NCBI RefSeq assembly: GCF_016735115.1
Contig: NZ_JAERQJ010000011.1
Location: 45,585-109,584 of the forward strand
Reading direction: 5' to 3'
Origin: Aquimarina mytili
GTDB taxonomy: Bacteria; Bacteroidota; Bacteroidia; Flavobacteriales; Flavobacteriaceae
DNA: 64,000 nucleotides
Shown: piece after piece, positions 43,816 to 52,878 of the stretch
Layout: each line of letters opens with the position of its first letter
Numbering within the stretch: the first letter of the stretch is position 1
Notes under the pieces: model-generated
The model's database searches: none
Told to the model about the DNA's origin: nothing
Seen by the model: the letters and a program-made list of their open reading frames with translations, nothing else
Program-made: the position numbers and the translations under genes

Positions 43816-44997
43816 ATGAATTACATTCTTTTTGATGGTGCTTCACGAGATGCATTGCTACCGTTTACGTATACCAGGCCTGTTGCCGAAATTAGAATTG
43901 GAATTTTGACCATACGCGAAAAGTGGGAAAAGCACCTTGGATATACTACATCTACGGTAACCGAAGAATATTTAAGCGAGAAATACCCAATGGTAGAATT
44001 AGAAGAGAATATAATGATCAACGCATCTTATCTGCCTTCTAAAGATTTGGCTACCATGGTAGTTGATTTAAAACCTAATCAGGCTATATTTGATAAGGAT
44101 CAACCCGTTGCGTTCTACGTTCTTGAAGAGCAAGAGGTAGATTTTGATACTTACGAAATCATATCATTAGATATAGATGTATTGACAGTTAAGAATACCT
44201 GGGATATCTTTTCAAAAAATGAAAAAGCCATTAATGATGATTTTGAGTTGCTAACTCATGATAGAAAGAGTTTACCTATACCTAAGAATAATAATATAAT
44301 TGCTCCTGAGAATATCTTTCTTGAAGAAGGAGCAAAACTTGAATTTACAACCCTAAATGCATCTAATGGTCCTATTTATATAGGGAAAAATGCAGAGATT
44401 ATGGAAGGAAGTATCATAAGGGGGCCATTTGCTCTTTGTGACCAAGCGACCGTAAAAATGGGAGCCAAAATTTATGGAGGTACAACGATAGGGCCATATT
44501 CTAAAGTAGGAGGAGAGGTTACTAATTGTGTAATTTTTGGATACTCCAATAAAGGTCATGATGGATTTATTGGGAATTCGGTATTGGGAGAATGGTGCAA
44601 CCTGGGTGCAGATACAAATACATCAAACCTAAAAAACAATTATGCTCCGGTTAGGCTTTGGAGTTATGAAACCGAAGGTTTTGCAAAAACAGGACTACAG
44701 TTCTGCGGTTTAATGATGGGAGATCACTCTAAATGTGGGATCAATACTATGTTTAATACGGGCACTGTCGTAGGGGTTAATGCAAATATCTTTGGTAGTG
44801 GTTTTCCTCGTAATTTTATACCTAGCTATAGTTGGGGTGGTAGCGGTGGTTTTACAACGTATTTAACTAAAAAAGCTTTTGAAGTAGCTAAAGTAGTAAT
44901 GTCAAGAAGAGATATTGAATTTACCGAACAAGATGGGAAAATTTTAGAGCATGTTTTTGAAGATACTAAATCTTGGCGTAAAGGTTATGACTCTTAA
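43816..44997 (+). CDS. GlmU-like putative sugar nucleotidyltransferase with left-handed beta helix
   Basis: A 393-aa protein. The N-terminal part (MNYILFDGASRDALLPFTYTRPVAEIRIG) is the nucleotidyltransferase-like NTP_transf_4 domain found in Bacteroidota. The C-terminal part from about residue 155 is a hexapeptide left-handed beta helix (GPIYIGKNAEI, SIIRGPFALCDQATV, GGTTIGPYSKVGG). The family is annotated as GlmU-like or putative sugar nucleotidyltransferase; the substrate is unproven, with hexosamine-1-phosphate as a guess. It is full length for the family and ends at a bidirectional terminator. Confidence 0.85.
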   Translation: MNYILFDGASRDALLPFTYTRPVAEIRIGILTIREKWEKHLGYTTSTVTEEYLSEKYPMVELEENIMINASYLPSKDLATMVVDLKPNQAIFDKDQPVAFYVLEEQEVDFDTYEIISLDIDVLTVKNTWDIFSKNEKAINDDFELLTHDRKSLPIPKNNNIIAPENIFLEEGAKLEFTTLNASNGPIYIGKNAEIMEGSIIRGPFALCDQATVKMGAKIYGGTTIGPYSKVGGEVTNCVIFGYSNKGHDGFIGNSVLGEWCNLGADTNTSNLKNNYAPVRLWSYETEGFAKTGLQFCGLMMGDHSKCGINTMFNTGTVVGVNANIFGSGFPRNFIPSYSWGGSGGFTTYLTKKAFEVAKVVMSRRDIEFTEQDGKILEHVFEDTKSWRKGYDS

Positions 44998-45016
44998 ATT
45001 TTGGTTTTGAAAATGT

Positions 45017-45052
45017 AAAAAAAACGCCATCTAATTTAGATGGCGTTTTTAG
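45017..45052. terminator. Bidirectional terminator
   Basis: ACGCCATCTAA and TTAGATGGCGT make an 11-bp stem flanked by A and T runs. It sits between the convergent GlmU-like gene and the peptide-binding lipoprotein gene. Confidence 0.85.
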
Positions 45053-45081
45053 ATTCTTTAATGTTAATAAAATATGAGATG

Positions 45082-46710
45082 TTATTTCTTTTCTTTCCAC
45101 ACTCTTTTAAGAACTAAGAAATTTTGCGGATTCATGGTCATTCCTTTTACGTTTTTTTGAGTAAAGTGTGTTATTTGATCATAATACAGCGGAACAATTG
45201 GTGCGTTAGCAATAACTATTGAATCCATTTTTGAGTAGAGTTGCTCTCGTAACTTTGTGTCTGTAATCAAAAAACTTTCTTCGTATAATTGATCAAAAAG
45301 ATCATTCTTAAAATGTGTGTAATTCGGACCATTTGGAGTATGGTTTTTGCTGTAGTATGGCGATAAGAAATTTTCTGCATCCGGGTAATCTGCAATCCAA
45401 CTGGCTCTAAATGTATCTAGTTTGCCACTCCACTTTTGTTCTCTAATAGTTGATGGTGGTAATACATCGACTACGATTTGTAACCCTATTTTCTCTAATT
45501 CTCTTTGTATAAACTCGCACAAACTTAAGTAGTTGCTGTCTGTGGTAATGGTAATTGTAGGGGTTTTGTTACCAGTTTCTTCTATATATTTTTTGACCAG
45601 CTTTCGGGCTTTTTCAGGGTTATATTCGTATCCTTTAATATTGTTGAATCCCGGAAGCCCTTTGGGTATAAAACCATGTATGGCAGGTGTGCCAATTCCG
45701 TTTTTTAGATAGGTGATCATTTTTACACGGTCGAACCCATAATTAACAGCCTGCCTTAATAAAATAGATTGAATCTCATTTTTTTCGCTATCCAGATAAA
45801 AACCAAGATATTCAGAATTTAGATAAGGGCCTTTAGAGATGGTGATGCGGTCTTTATATTTTTCTCTTAATTTTCCACTGGGAGTAAGAAGTTCATCTTT
45901 ATATGAAGCATCAAGACTGTTTAAAAAATCAATATTTCCTTTAGCGAATTGTAAAAATTCACTTTGTTTTTCTGGTAAAAAAGTTATGGCAACAGCTTCG
46001 AGATAAGGCAGTGGTTTTCCATTTTCATCTTTTTCAAAATACAGTTCATTTTTGCGCAACACCAACTTAATGTTTTCTTCCCATAACTTAAATTTAAAAG
46101 GCCCGGTACCTATGGGATTAGATCTAAATTGATTTCCATAAAATTCAACTACTTCTTTAGGAATAACAGAGCAATAACGCATGCTCATTAGTCCTAAAAA
46201 GGCAGGAAAAGGTTTTTTGAGGTTAATTTCAAAAACACTGTCATTAATGGCTTGATACGACTTCACGTTTTTAAGAACCCAATTACCCGGAGAAGCAACT
46301 TCAGGGTCTATTAAACGATCAAAACTGTAGGTGAAATCTGAAGCAATTACATGCCTTGTGCTATCCTGGGTTTTGAATTGACTGTGTTTATGAAAGTATA
46401 CATCATCCCTTAGGGTAAACGTATATATAAGCCCATCTTCAGAAATTTCCCATTTTTTAGCTATGTCTGGTTGTACCCGCAACGAATCATCAAACTGCAC
46501 AAGACCGTTAAACAATTGGTTGGTAGACCAAATATTTGCTGGGTTTCTGGCAAAGGCTGGATCAAGTGAACTGATATTGTCGTATTGATTATACCGGAAT
46601 ACTAAATGATCTCTATCTTCTTTCGAAGAGTTTTTGCATGACAAAAGCGAAAAGCTAATATAAACGATTGCTAAATAGCGAATTATAAATAGGTAATGAT
46701 TGAGTTTCAA
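45082..46710 (-). CDS. Peptide/solute-binding lipoprotein of an ABC transporter (SBP_bac_5 family)
   Basis: A lipoprotein of about 542 aa when started at TTG 46710 (first residues MKLNHYLFIIRY, lipobox SLLSC). An ATG at 46776 gives 22 extra residues but would run the gene across the mtaB promoter and make an unusually long signal. The body is the SBP_bac_5 (OppA/DppA) fold: DNISSLDPAFARNPANIW, YTFTLRDDVYFH, RSNPIGTGPFKF, LLRQAVNYGFDR and YPDAENFLSPYYSKN. Such proteins bind peptides, nickel complexes or opines for uptake. No permease or ATPase genes lie adjacent, so the transporter partner is elsewhere or this is an orphan. Confidence 0.85.
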   Translation of the reverse strand: MKLNHYLFIIRYLAIVYISFSLLSCKNSSKEDRDHLVFRYNQYDNISSLDPAFARNPANIWSTNQLFNGLVQFDDSLRVQPDIAKKWEISEDGLIYTFTLRDDVYFHKHSQFKTQDSTRHVIASDFTYSFDRLIDPEVASPGNWVLKNVKSYQAINDSVFEINLKKPFPAFLGLMSMRYCSVIPKEVVEFYGNQFRSNPIGTGPFKFKLWEENIKLVLRKNELYFEKDENGKPLPYLEAVAITFLPEKQSEFLQFAKGNIDFLNSLDASYKDELLTPSGKLREKYKDRITISKGPYLNSEYLGFYLDSEKNEIQSILLRQAVNYGFDRVKMITYLKNGIGTPAIHGFIPKGLPGFNNIKGYEYNPEKARKLVKKYIEETGNKTPTITITTDSNYLSLCEFIQRELEKIGLQIVVDVLPPSTIREQKWSGKLDTFRASWIADYPDAENFLSPYYSKNHTPNGPNYTHFKNDLFDQLYEESFLITDTKLREQLYSKMDSIVIANAPIVPLYYDQITHFTQKNVKGMTMNPQNFLVLKRVWKEKK

Positions 46711-46734
46711 TTTTAGTAAACGGATTATTGTTGG

Positions 46735-46742
46735 TATATTTG
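46735..46742 (+). promoter_or_regulatory. -7 box of the mtaB promoter
   Basis: TATATTTG followed by CACC is a typical flavobacterial -7 box. TSS near 46749 gives a leader of about 85 nt before the ATG at 46837. The -33 TTTG is poorly matched. Confidence 0.55.
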
Positions 46743-46836
46743 CACCCTCTAAATTTATACTTAAGTATTCTATCATAGATGCAATAAGCGTAAATATAAA
46801 GAGATTTCCGCCTTTGGCGAAATGACATGTAGTTTT

Positions 46837-48147
46837 ATGAGAAAAAAAGTTGCTTTTTATACATTAGGTTGTAAACTGAATTTTTCAGAAACCTCTACAA
46901 TTGCCAGAAACTTTAAGGATGAAGGCTTTGATCGTGTAGACTTTTCTGAAAATGCAGATATTTATGTTATCAATACTTGTTCTGTTACCGAAAATGCAGA
47001 TAAAAGATTTAAAACTATAGTTAAGCAAGCACAAAAAATAAATCAAGATGCTTTTGTGGCTGCAGTTGGATGTTATGCACAATTAAAACCCGAGGAGCTT
47101 GCTGCTGTAGATGGTGTCGATTTGGTCTTAGGAGCTACCGAAAAATTTAAAATTACCGATTATATTAACGATCTGTCTAAAAATGATTTTGGCGAGGTGC
47201 ATTCTTGTGAAATTGAAGAAGCAGATTTTTATGTAGGAAGCTATTCTATTGGTGATCGTACCCGAGCTTTTTTAAAGGTTCAGGATGGGTGTGATTATAA
47301 GTGTACCTATTGTACAATTCCTTTGGCAAGAGGAATATCCAGAAGTGATACTTTAGAGAATGTACTTAAAAATGCAAAAGAGATTTCAGAAAAAGGAATC
47401 AAGGAAATTGTGCTTACTGGTGTTAATATAGGGGATTATGGTAAGGGTGAGTTTGGAAATAAGAAACATGAACATACATTTTACGAACTTGTACAAGCAT
47501 TGGATGCTGTTGAGGGTATTGAGCGGTTACGAATTTCATCTATAGAGCCAAACTTGTTAAAAAATGAAACCATAGATTTTGTGGCAGGTTCTAGAACCTT
47601 TGTGCCTCATTTTCATATTCCTTTGCAATCGGGTAATGATGAAATCCTTAAACTAATGCGACGAAGGTATCTTAGTGATTTATATGTCGATAGGGTTAAA
47701 AAGATTAAGGAAGTTATGCCTCATGCTTGTATTGGTGTAGATGTAATTGTTGGTTTTCCTGGAGAAACAGATGATCATTTTCTGGATACGTATAATTTCT
47801 TATCAGCATTAGATATCTCGTACCTTCATGTATTTACATATTCTGAAAGAGATAATACTGTTGCCGTTGATTTAGAAGGTGTGGTTCCGTTAGATATTCG
47901 TAAAAAGAGAAGTAAAATGCTTAGAGGCTTGTCGGCAAAGAAGCGAAGAGCATTTTATGAAAGTCAATTAGGGACAGAAAGAACAGTTTTATTCGAATCA
48001 GAGAATAAAGAAGGGTATATTCATGGCTTTACTGAAAATTATGTGAAGGTAAAAATGCCTTGGAATCCATCGTATATAAACACATTGAATACGGTGCGAT
48101 TAACTGAGATTGATGATGATGGTATAGTAAGGTTTGAATTTATATAA
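46837..48147 (+). CDS. mtaB: tRNA t6A37 methylthiotransferase MtaB
   Basis: A radical-SAM methylthiotransferase, 436 aa from ATG 46837 (MRKKVAFYTLGCKLNFSET). An ATG at 46822 adds five residues and is less like the family start. The N-terminal UPF0004 domain carries three cysteines for one Fe-S cluster (TLGCKLN, VINTCSV, AVGCYAQ). The radical SAM motif CDYKCTYC binds the second cluster. A TRAM-like C-terminus is present. The enzyme converts t6A37 to ms2t6A37 in ANN-decoding tRNAs. A hairpin terminator lies directly downstream. Confidence 0.93.
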   Translation: MRKKVAFYTLGCKLNFSETSTIARNFKDEGFDRVDFSENADIYVINTCSVTENADKRFKTIVKQAQKINQDAFVAAVGCYAQLKPEELAAVDGVDLVLGATEKFKITDYINDLSKNDFGEVHSCEIEEADFYVGSYSIGDRTRAFLKVQDGCDYKCTYCTIPLARGISRSDTLENVLKNAKEISEKGIKEIVLTGVNIGDYGKGEFGNKKHEHTFYELVQALDAVEGIERLRISSIEPNLLKNETIDFVAGSRTFVPHFHIPLQSGNDEILKLMRRRYLSDLYVDRVKKIKEVMPHACIGVDVIVGFPGETDDHFLDTYNFLSALDISYLHVFTYSERDNTVAVDLEGVVPLDIRKKRSKMLRGLSAKKRRAFYESQLGTERTVLFESENKEGYIHGFTENYVKVKMPWNPSYINTLNTVRLTEIDDDGIVRFEFI

Positions 48148-48161
48148 AGAAGGTATATGCA

Positions 48162-48197
48162 TAAAAAAAGACCAGCATTTTTGCCGGTCTTTTTTTA
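48162..48197. terminator. Terminator after mtaB
   Basis: AGACCAGC and GCCGGTCT form an 8-bp stem (one mismatch) bounded by A and T runs on both sides. It lies between convergent genes and probably works in both directions. Confidence 0.8.
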
Positions 48198-48215
48198 TGT
48201 ATGTTTTTTCAAAAA

Positions 48216-48527
48216 CTATATGTTTATCCCTACGGGTAATAAATCTTTGTATTTTCGCCTATTTTTTCGCATAAACTTTGCAATAATTGGACTTGTGGGT
48301 ACTAATCTAATATTACGATCTTGAATCAGATTAAACACAGCGACAATAAAATCTTCTTCATAACCTTTTTCTAAATGCTCATCGCTCATGATCAGTTTTG
48401 TGAGGAAAATTTTTCTTTCCTGTTGAGCGTATTCGATCTTTGCTTTTTGACCTTCAATTGTGGTTTCAAATTGTCTTAGAAATTCATTATCGATAATTTC
48501 TAATTCAACATCACTCATGTTCTCCAT
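48216..48527 (-). CDS. Small GNAT-like N-acetyltransferase domain protein (PF14542 type)
   Basis: A 103-aa protein. After a short N-terminus the sequence DNEFLRQFETTIEGQKAKIEYAQQ, then IFLTKLIM and the terminal FNLIQDRNIRLVPTSPIIAKFMRKN fit the short YjdJ-like GNAT subfamily. In this group the strands and the VxPxxPxxxxF motif that meet acetyl-CoA are kept. The substrate is unknown. It may start at the second Met (MSDVELE). It appears monocistronic. Confidence 0.7.
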   Translation of the reverse strand: MENMSDVELEIIDNEFLRQFETTIEGQKAKIEYAQQERKIFLTKLIMSDEHLEKGYEEDFIVAVFNLIQDRNIRLVPTSPIIAKFMRKNRRKYKDLLPVGINI

Positions 48528-48733
48528 ATTTTTTAAAATTATGAGGTTTTAAATCATAAATAAGAGGTGTTACCCTCTCTTATTTCTAACCATAGTTGTA
48601 ACTTTTTACCGAAAAAGATATATTGCCCTTTCCTGCATATAATCCTATGTTACTAACTAAGATTTGTTAGTTCAAAATTCCCTTTTTACAAAAAAATAAT
48701 ACAATATTTCCTTTTTTTTAATAAGGAATACTA

Positions 48734-48741
48734 TAATTTTG
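48734..48741 (+). promoter_or_regulatory. -7 box upstream of the alpha/beta hydrolase
   Basis: TAATTTTG matches TAnnTTTG. It overlaps the upstream in-frame TTG (48739) of the next gene, so translation must start downstream, at ATG 48799. The gap 48528-48798 holds nothing else. Confidence 0.5.
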
Positions 48742-48798
48742 AGATGCAAAGATAAGAAAATTAGAGGTTTAAATTTTAAATCCACTGTTAAAATACCT

Positions 48799-49470
48799 AT
48801 GACGCAGCAAGTTACTCATGTTTACTTTATCCCTGGTATGGCTGCCGATGTATCTATTTTTGAACATATAAAACTCCCTGAAAACGAATTTGAGTGCCAC
48901 TTGATTCCCTGGAAGATCCCTAACAAGAAAGAATCTATGGGTGATTATGCAAAAAGGATGTGTGAAGAAATTAAACATGAAAACTGTGTTTTAATCGGTG
49001 TTTCATTTGGAGGAGTTATGGTGCAAGAAATGAGTAAGTACTTGGTTTTAAAGAAACTAATAATCATTTCTAGTGTTAAAAACAAGCACGAATTGCCAAA
49101 ACGTATGAAAATTGCCCGTAAAACCAAGGCTTATAAGCTATTGCCAACTTCAATCGTTTCTAGAATTGATAACTGGGAAAAACTTGCTTTCGGTGATTTT
49201 GCGAAGAAAAGAGCAGCTATGTATCAGCGTTATTTGTCTATAAATCATAAAATGTATTTGGATTGGGCTATTGAGAACATGGTGTGTTGGGATCAAGAAA
49301 AAACTCCAGAAGGAATTATACATATCCATGGGAATAAAGACATCGTTTTTCCTATTTCTAACATTAAAAATTGTATAACAGTGGATCAGGGAACCCATGT
49401 AATGATTGTAAATCGATACCGATGGTTTAATAAACATTTACCTGAAATAATTAAGGATAACTTGCATTAG
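48799..49470 (+). CDS. Alpha/beta-fold hydrolase
   Basis: A 223-aa protein from ATG 48799 (MTQQVTHVYFIPGMAADV). The oxyanion-hole region is FIPGMAAD and the nucleophile elbow is GVSFGG (Ser about residue 76). Late in the sequence IHGNKDIVFP carries the acid residue, and GTHVMIVNR the catalytic His. A complete Ser-Asp-His triad is thus visible. The closely related short hydrolases of Bacteroidota have no assigned substrate. No operon partner is evident. Confidence 0.85.
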   Translation: MTQQVTHVYFIPGMAADVSIFEHIKLPENEFECHLIPWKIPNKKESMGDYAKRMCEEIKHENCVLIGVSFGGVMVQEMSKYLVLKKLIIISSVKNKHELPKRMKIARKTKAYKLLPTSIVSRIDNWEKLAFGDFAKKRAAMYQRYLSINHKMYLDWAIENMVCWDQEKTPEGIIHIHGNKDIVFPISNIKNCITVDQGTHVMIVNRYRWFNKHLPEIIKDNLH

Positions 49471-49530
49471 TCTAACTTTTTACGTTATATTGTAAAACAA
49501 TATTTTATTCCCCAATAAAACCTACTTAGT

Positions 49531-50478
49531 ATGAAAATGATCAGGAAAATTTTAGTCTTTTTAGGCGTGCTATTCACTTTTGGCATTTTGGTAAATGCTA
49601 CCCAAGATGATATACAAAAACCGGTAGCACAAGAAGTGCTCGAGCAGAAGTTAGTTAACGACTATAATGTCTATGCTATACCTATGCCCGATAATCTTAA
49701 TTTTGCTGGAGAGCTTGTTCCGATCGAAAATCCTGATATTAGAGAAAGAATGGATCGAGAATTGTTGGTAAATACGTACTGGCAATCCAATGGTCTGTTG
49801 CTTTTTAAAAGAGCTAATAAATTTTTTCCTATTATAGAGCCAATTCTAAAAGAAGAAGGCGTGCCAGATGATTTTAAATATCTAGCTGTGATAGAGAGTA
49901 GTTTAACTCAAGCTGTTTCACCGGCGAGAGCAACTGGGTTTTGGCAAATACTTAAAGGTACAGCAAAAGAATATGGTCTTGAAGTAAACCAAAACATAGA
50001 CGAGCGCTATCATATTGAGAAATCTACACGAGTAGCATGTAAATATCTTAAGAAAGCAAAAGAAAAATTTGGATCTTGGACCCTTGCTGCTGCATCTTAT
50101 AACGCAGGCAGAGCAGGAATTAACAGAAGGCTTGAAAAACAAAATGTGACTACATATTATGATTTATTGTTAGGTGAAGAAACAGGAAGATATGTATTTA
50201 GAATTGTCGCTGTAAAAGAGATTTTAAGTAATCCTAAACAATATGGATTCAATTTCAATACTGAGGATTTATATAAACATATCCCTACATTTAATGTATT
50301 AGTTGATGAGCCTATTGCGGATTTTACTGAATTTGCAAAGCAATATGATATCAATTATAAAATCTTGAAGCTTCATAATCCATGGCTTAGAGAGCCTCAT
50401 TTAAACAATACCACAGGTAAAGAATATCTTATCAAAATACCAAGAGAAGGATACTACAAAACAGGAGTAGGACAATAA
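49531..50478 (+). CDS. Lytic transglycosylase (SLT/GH23, MltD-like)
   Basis: A 315-aa exported protein with a signal peptide (about 1-24). The SLT domain spans about residues 95-235. The catalytic glutamate lies in LAVIESSLTQAV (about residue 122). The family motifs ATGFWQI (GLMQ-like), LAAASYNAG and RAGI follow. The C-terminal 60 residues (IADFTEFAKQYDINYKILKLHNPWL) resemble a degenerate LysM. The enzyme cleaves peptidoglycan glycan strands to 1,6-anhydro-MurNAc ends. It precedes a TauE/SafE gene by 62 nt. Confidence 0.9.
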   Translation: MKMIRKILVFLGVLFTFGILVNATQDDIQKPVAQEVLEQKLVNDYNVYAIPMPDNLNFAGELVPIENPDIRERMDRELLVNTYWQSNGLLLFKRANKFFPIIEPILKEEGVPDDFKYLAVIESSLTQAVSPARATGFWQILKGTAKEYGLEVNQNIDERYHIEKSTRVACKYLKKAKEKFGSWTLAAASYNAGRAGINRRLEKQNVTTYYDLLLGEETGRYVFRIVAVKEILSNPKQYGFNFNTEDLYKHIPTFNVLVDEPIADFTEFAKQYDINYKILKLHNPWLREPHLNNTTGKEYLIKIPREGYYKTGVGQ

Positions 50479-50540
50479 GCCTCTTTTTATCTAATATTTC
50501 GAAGATAATTGATTAAGTTAGCTGCTTATTTTATAGTAGT

Positions 50541-50909
50541 ATGAATACGTCTGTGCTTATTTCGCTTATACTTATAGGTCTATTAGCAGGTTTTTTTAGT
50601 GGCACCCTTGGAATTGGAGGGAGTGTAGTTATGATTCCTTTAATGATATTATGGGTAAATTTTTCCCAACATGAGGCACAAGGTACCAGCTTAGCTGTGT
50701 TGGCGGTTCCTGTAACATTATTAGCCGCGTATAACTATTATCAAGAAGGATATGTTAACTGGAAATATGCCGCAATAATAGCCGTAACGTTTATTATTGG
50801 CGGGTATTTAGGGAGTAAATTAGCAATCTCTATCAATCAAGCCCTGCTTAAAAAGATTTTTGGAGGGGTACTGCTATTAGTAGCTATAAAAATGATATTT
50901 GGGCGGTAA
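50541..50909 (+). CDS. Half-size TauE/SafE-family membrane transporter
   Basis: A 122-aa protein with four predicted TM helices. The N-terminal signature GLLAGFFSGTLGIGGSVVMIP and the later AAIIAVTFIIGGYLGSKLA fit the first half of TauE/SafE (PF01925) proteins, which normally have about 250 residues in two such halves. The half-size form probably dimerises. Family members export sulfite or sulfoacetate or carry related anions; the substrate here is unknown. The stop is 4 nt from the end of the convergent redoxin gene. Confidence 0.85.
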   Translation: MNTSVLISLILIGLLAGFFSGTLGIGGSVVMIPLMILWVNFSQHEAQGTSLAVLAVPVTLLAAYNYYQEGYVNWKYAAIIAVTFIIGGYLGSKLAISINQALLKKIFGGVLLLVAIKMIFGR

Positions 50910-50913
50910 TAGA

Positions 50914-51777
50914 TTAATTACCTCTTCTGCGACGGCGTTTTTTTAGTGAGTCTTTTTCTTTTTTATACTTTTCGTATTCCTCATCAATTCTACGCTCTTC
51001 TTCGGTACGGCCATCAGCATCTCTTTCCTCTTTTTTGTTCCTTCTTTTTTTAGAAGTATTTTCTTCTTCCTCCTCTGGAGCCTCTACATCATCCGCTAAT
51101 AAACCTCTGGCATCAAGGTCGGCAATAATTAATGAAACTCCTTTCGATAAAGAGTTGAAATGTATATTATATGAATTGCTTATTGTCTCGCTAGAATGAT
51201 GTGTTTCTACTTTTTGAATATTTAGAACTTTTCTTTCTTCATCCATAAAATACATCATCGGAAATCCAAGTGCATGTTTTAGCTTATTTACGATATGAGA
51301 ATCCTGATTGGTTTTCTCATCCACATATACTAGCTTGATATTTTGGCTATATTCATTGCTTTTAGACTTTAGATTTTCTTTGGTATCCCAAAATAAAACT
51401 ATAAAATCAATCTGATCATGAAATCTATCAGCAAGGTCATTTAATGCCGGGATTTCACCAACACCAGGAACACACCATGCTGCATAAGTTATAAGGAATA
51501 GTGGTTTTTCATAATCTTCAAATGCTACAGGCTCTTCTTTAATGGTATTAACGGTAAAGTTATCCATATAGGTTCCATTGAGGTGATTGGTAACCAGTGA
51601 ATCGAACAAAAACTGAGCGCGTTCCATGTCGTTTTCTCTATAAACGGCGTCCATTTTTTGATTGTACTTTACGATATGAGCTGATATAGCAGTAGAGAAT
51701 GGTATTCTTCGTTCTTCTTGTGCAACAACGTTGCTAAAATATGAAAAGAGTATTCCTAGTATTAATAATTTCTTCAT
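50914..51777 (-). CDS. Thioredoxin-fold (redoxin-like) secreted protein with a charged C-terminal tail
   Basis: A 287-aa protein with a signal peptide (MKKLLILGILFSYFSNVVAQ). A TlpA/thioredoxin-like domain lies at about 85-215. At the active site, where TlpA proteins have WCxPC, this one reads AAWCVPGVGE (about 98-107): the second cysteine is missing. FPMMYFMDEE holds the cis-Pro region. The last 60 residues are nearly all Glu, Lys and Arg, forming a charged coil ending RRRRRGN. With one cysteine a classic disulfide reductase role is unlikely; binding, glutathionylation or a structural role are options. Confidence 0.75.
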   Translation of the reverse strand: MKKLLILGILFSYFSNVVAQEERRIPFSTAISAHIVKYNQKMDAVYRENDMERAQFLFDSLVTNHLNGTYMDNFTVNTIKEEPVAFEDYEKPLFLITYAAWCVPGVGEIPALNDLADRFHDQIDFIVLFWDTKENLKSKSNEYSQNIKLVYVDEKTNQDSHIVNKLKHALGFPMMYFMDEERKVLNIQKVETHHSSETISNSYNIHFNSLSKGVSLIIADLDARGLLADDVEAPEEEEENTSKKRRNKKEERDADGRTEEERRIDEEYEKYKKEKDSLKKRRRRRGN

Positions 51778-51927
51778 TACAAATTAATTACGATAGCTAA
51801 TGTAGTATAAAGTAGCCAAAAAAGCATTTTTTGTTTGTAAAACTTTAAAATTCTACCCTAGCAGTTTTTATATGTTTTCTTAATAAAAACCTCTTAGTTA
51901 ACGTAAAATCTTACACAATTAGTATGC

Positions 51928-52443
51928 CTAAATTTTCTTCATTTGTTGTTTCATCATGGTAATTTGATCTTTTAGCATACCATGCTTGTCCAATTTTTTT
52001 GCTTCGGTTAGCAACGTTTGTGCCTCTCTTTTACGGCGTTTTGTCATTGCAATACCGGCAAGATTTAGTTTGGCTACGGCAAGATCTTGATTCATTGATA
52101 GTCCTAGCTTAATTGCTTTTTTAAGGTATTTTTCGGCTTGAGTAATGTTGGTTTGAGATAACATGATACCTAGAAGATAATTATAATATCCTTGCTGTTT
52201 TGTGGTAAGTGCACTTTCTGGATTCTTGATTTTGTTTAACCATTTTTTAGCACCGTCAAAATCTTGTTTACGTAGTCGTAAGAATGCAAGAAGAATGAAT
52301 TCATTTTTAAAATAAAGAAAAACAAATATCAATGCCAGCAAAATGATCATTATTCCGTTACCTATATATCCTTCAATTATTTGCCATACAGCCGCTCCAA
52401 TAAGCATTGCGGCGATTACTAGTTTTATATTTTTGTTGTACAT
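51928..52443 (-). CDS. Membrane protein with two TM helices and TPR-like repeats
   Basis: A 171-aa protein. Two TM helices (about 8-25 and 29-47) are followed by TPR-like helices: FDGAKKWLNKIKNPE, YYNYLLGIMLSQTNITQAEKYLKKAIKLGL, and LAVAKLNLAGIAMTKRRKREAQTLLTEAKKL. The orientation suggests cytoplasmic TPRs. A role as a scaffold is plausible; no partner is indicated by neighbours. The gene is divergent from rpmH. Confidence 0.7.
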   Translation of the reverse strand: MYNKNIKLVIAAMLIGAAVWQIIEGYIGNGIMIILLALIFVFLYFKNEFILLAFLRLRKQDFDGAKKWLNKIKNPESALTTKQQGYYNYLLGIMLSQTNITQAEKYLKKAIKLGLSMNQDLAVAKLNLAGIAMTKRRKREAQTLLTEAKKLDKHGMLKDQITMMKQQMKKI

Positions 52444-52510
52444 TGATTTCTTTAATTATTAAGTCGCGGCAAAGGTAATAAAAACAATTAAAAATATTTT
52501 GATATTTAGG

Positions 52511-52541
52511 TTTGTCAAAGTAAAAACTCTTCGTATATTTG
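52511..52541 (+). promoter_or_regulatory. Consensus promoter of rpmH
   Basis: TTTG (52511-52514), exactly 19 nt, then TATATTTG (52534-52541). This is the best match to the Bacteroidota primary promoter in the window. Transcription should start near 52548, about 68 nt before rpmH. Confidence 0.85.
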
Positions 52542-52615
52542 CCCGCAGTTTTGAGGAGATATGCTCAAAAGTAAATTAAAGATATACGAAGAAGATATTA
52601 TAAAGATAGATAGCA

Positions 52616-52774
52616 ATGAAAAGAACGTTTCAACCATCAAAGAGAAAGAGAAAAAACAAACACGGTTTCAGAGAGCGTATGGCTTCTGTAAATGGTAGAA
52701 AGGTATTGGCTCGTAGAAGAGCAAAAGGTAGAAAGAAGTTATCTGTTTCTTCAGAATTAAGACATAAGCACTAA
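52616..52774 (+). CDS. rpmH: 50S ribosomal protein L34
   Basis: A 52-aa, highly basic protein with the universally conserved L34 sequence (MKRTFQPSKRKRKNKHGFRE, RMASVNGRKVLARRRAKGRK, and a short tail SVSSELRHKH). The ATG follows a consensus promoter by about 75 nt. Its tail is a few residues longer than in E. coli L34, as usual in Bacteroidota. carB follows about 100 nt downstream behind a terminator-like hairpin. The usual rnpA and dnaA neighbours are absent. Confidence 0.97.
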   Translation: MKRTFQPSKRKRKNKHGFRERMASVNGRKVLARRRAKGRKKLSVSSELRHKH

Positions 52775-52798
52775 TGGTAATGTGCAGTTTAAAATATT

Positions 52799-52832
52799 AA
52801 AGGTGTTACTTTATAGGTAGCGCCTTTTTTTA
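52799..52832 (+). terminator. Terminator of rpmH
   Basis: AAAGGTGTTAC pairs with GTAGCGCCTTT (two weak pairs) around a 7-nt loop, followed by seven Ts. Confidence 0.75.
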
Positions 52833-52878
52833 TATCTATTAGCAAAATAACTATTATACACAACACAATTTTAATTAC

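Noticed and set aside
48739..48798. Upstream TTG start of the alpha/beta hydrolase
   Set aside because: It overlaps a -7 promoter box, so the RNA would start after it; ATG 48799 also gives the usual family N-terminus.
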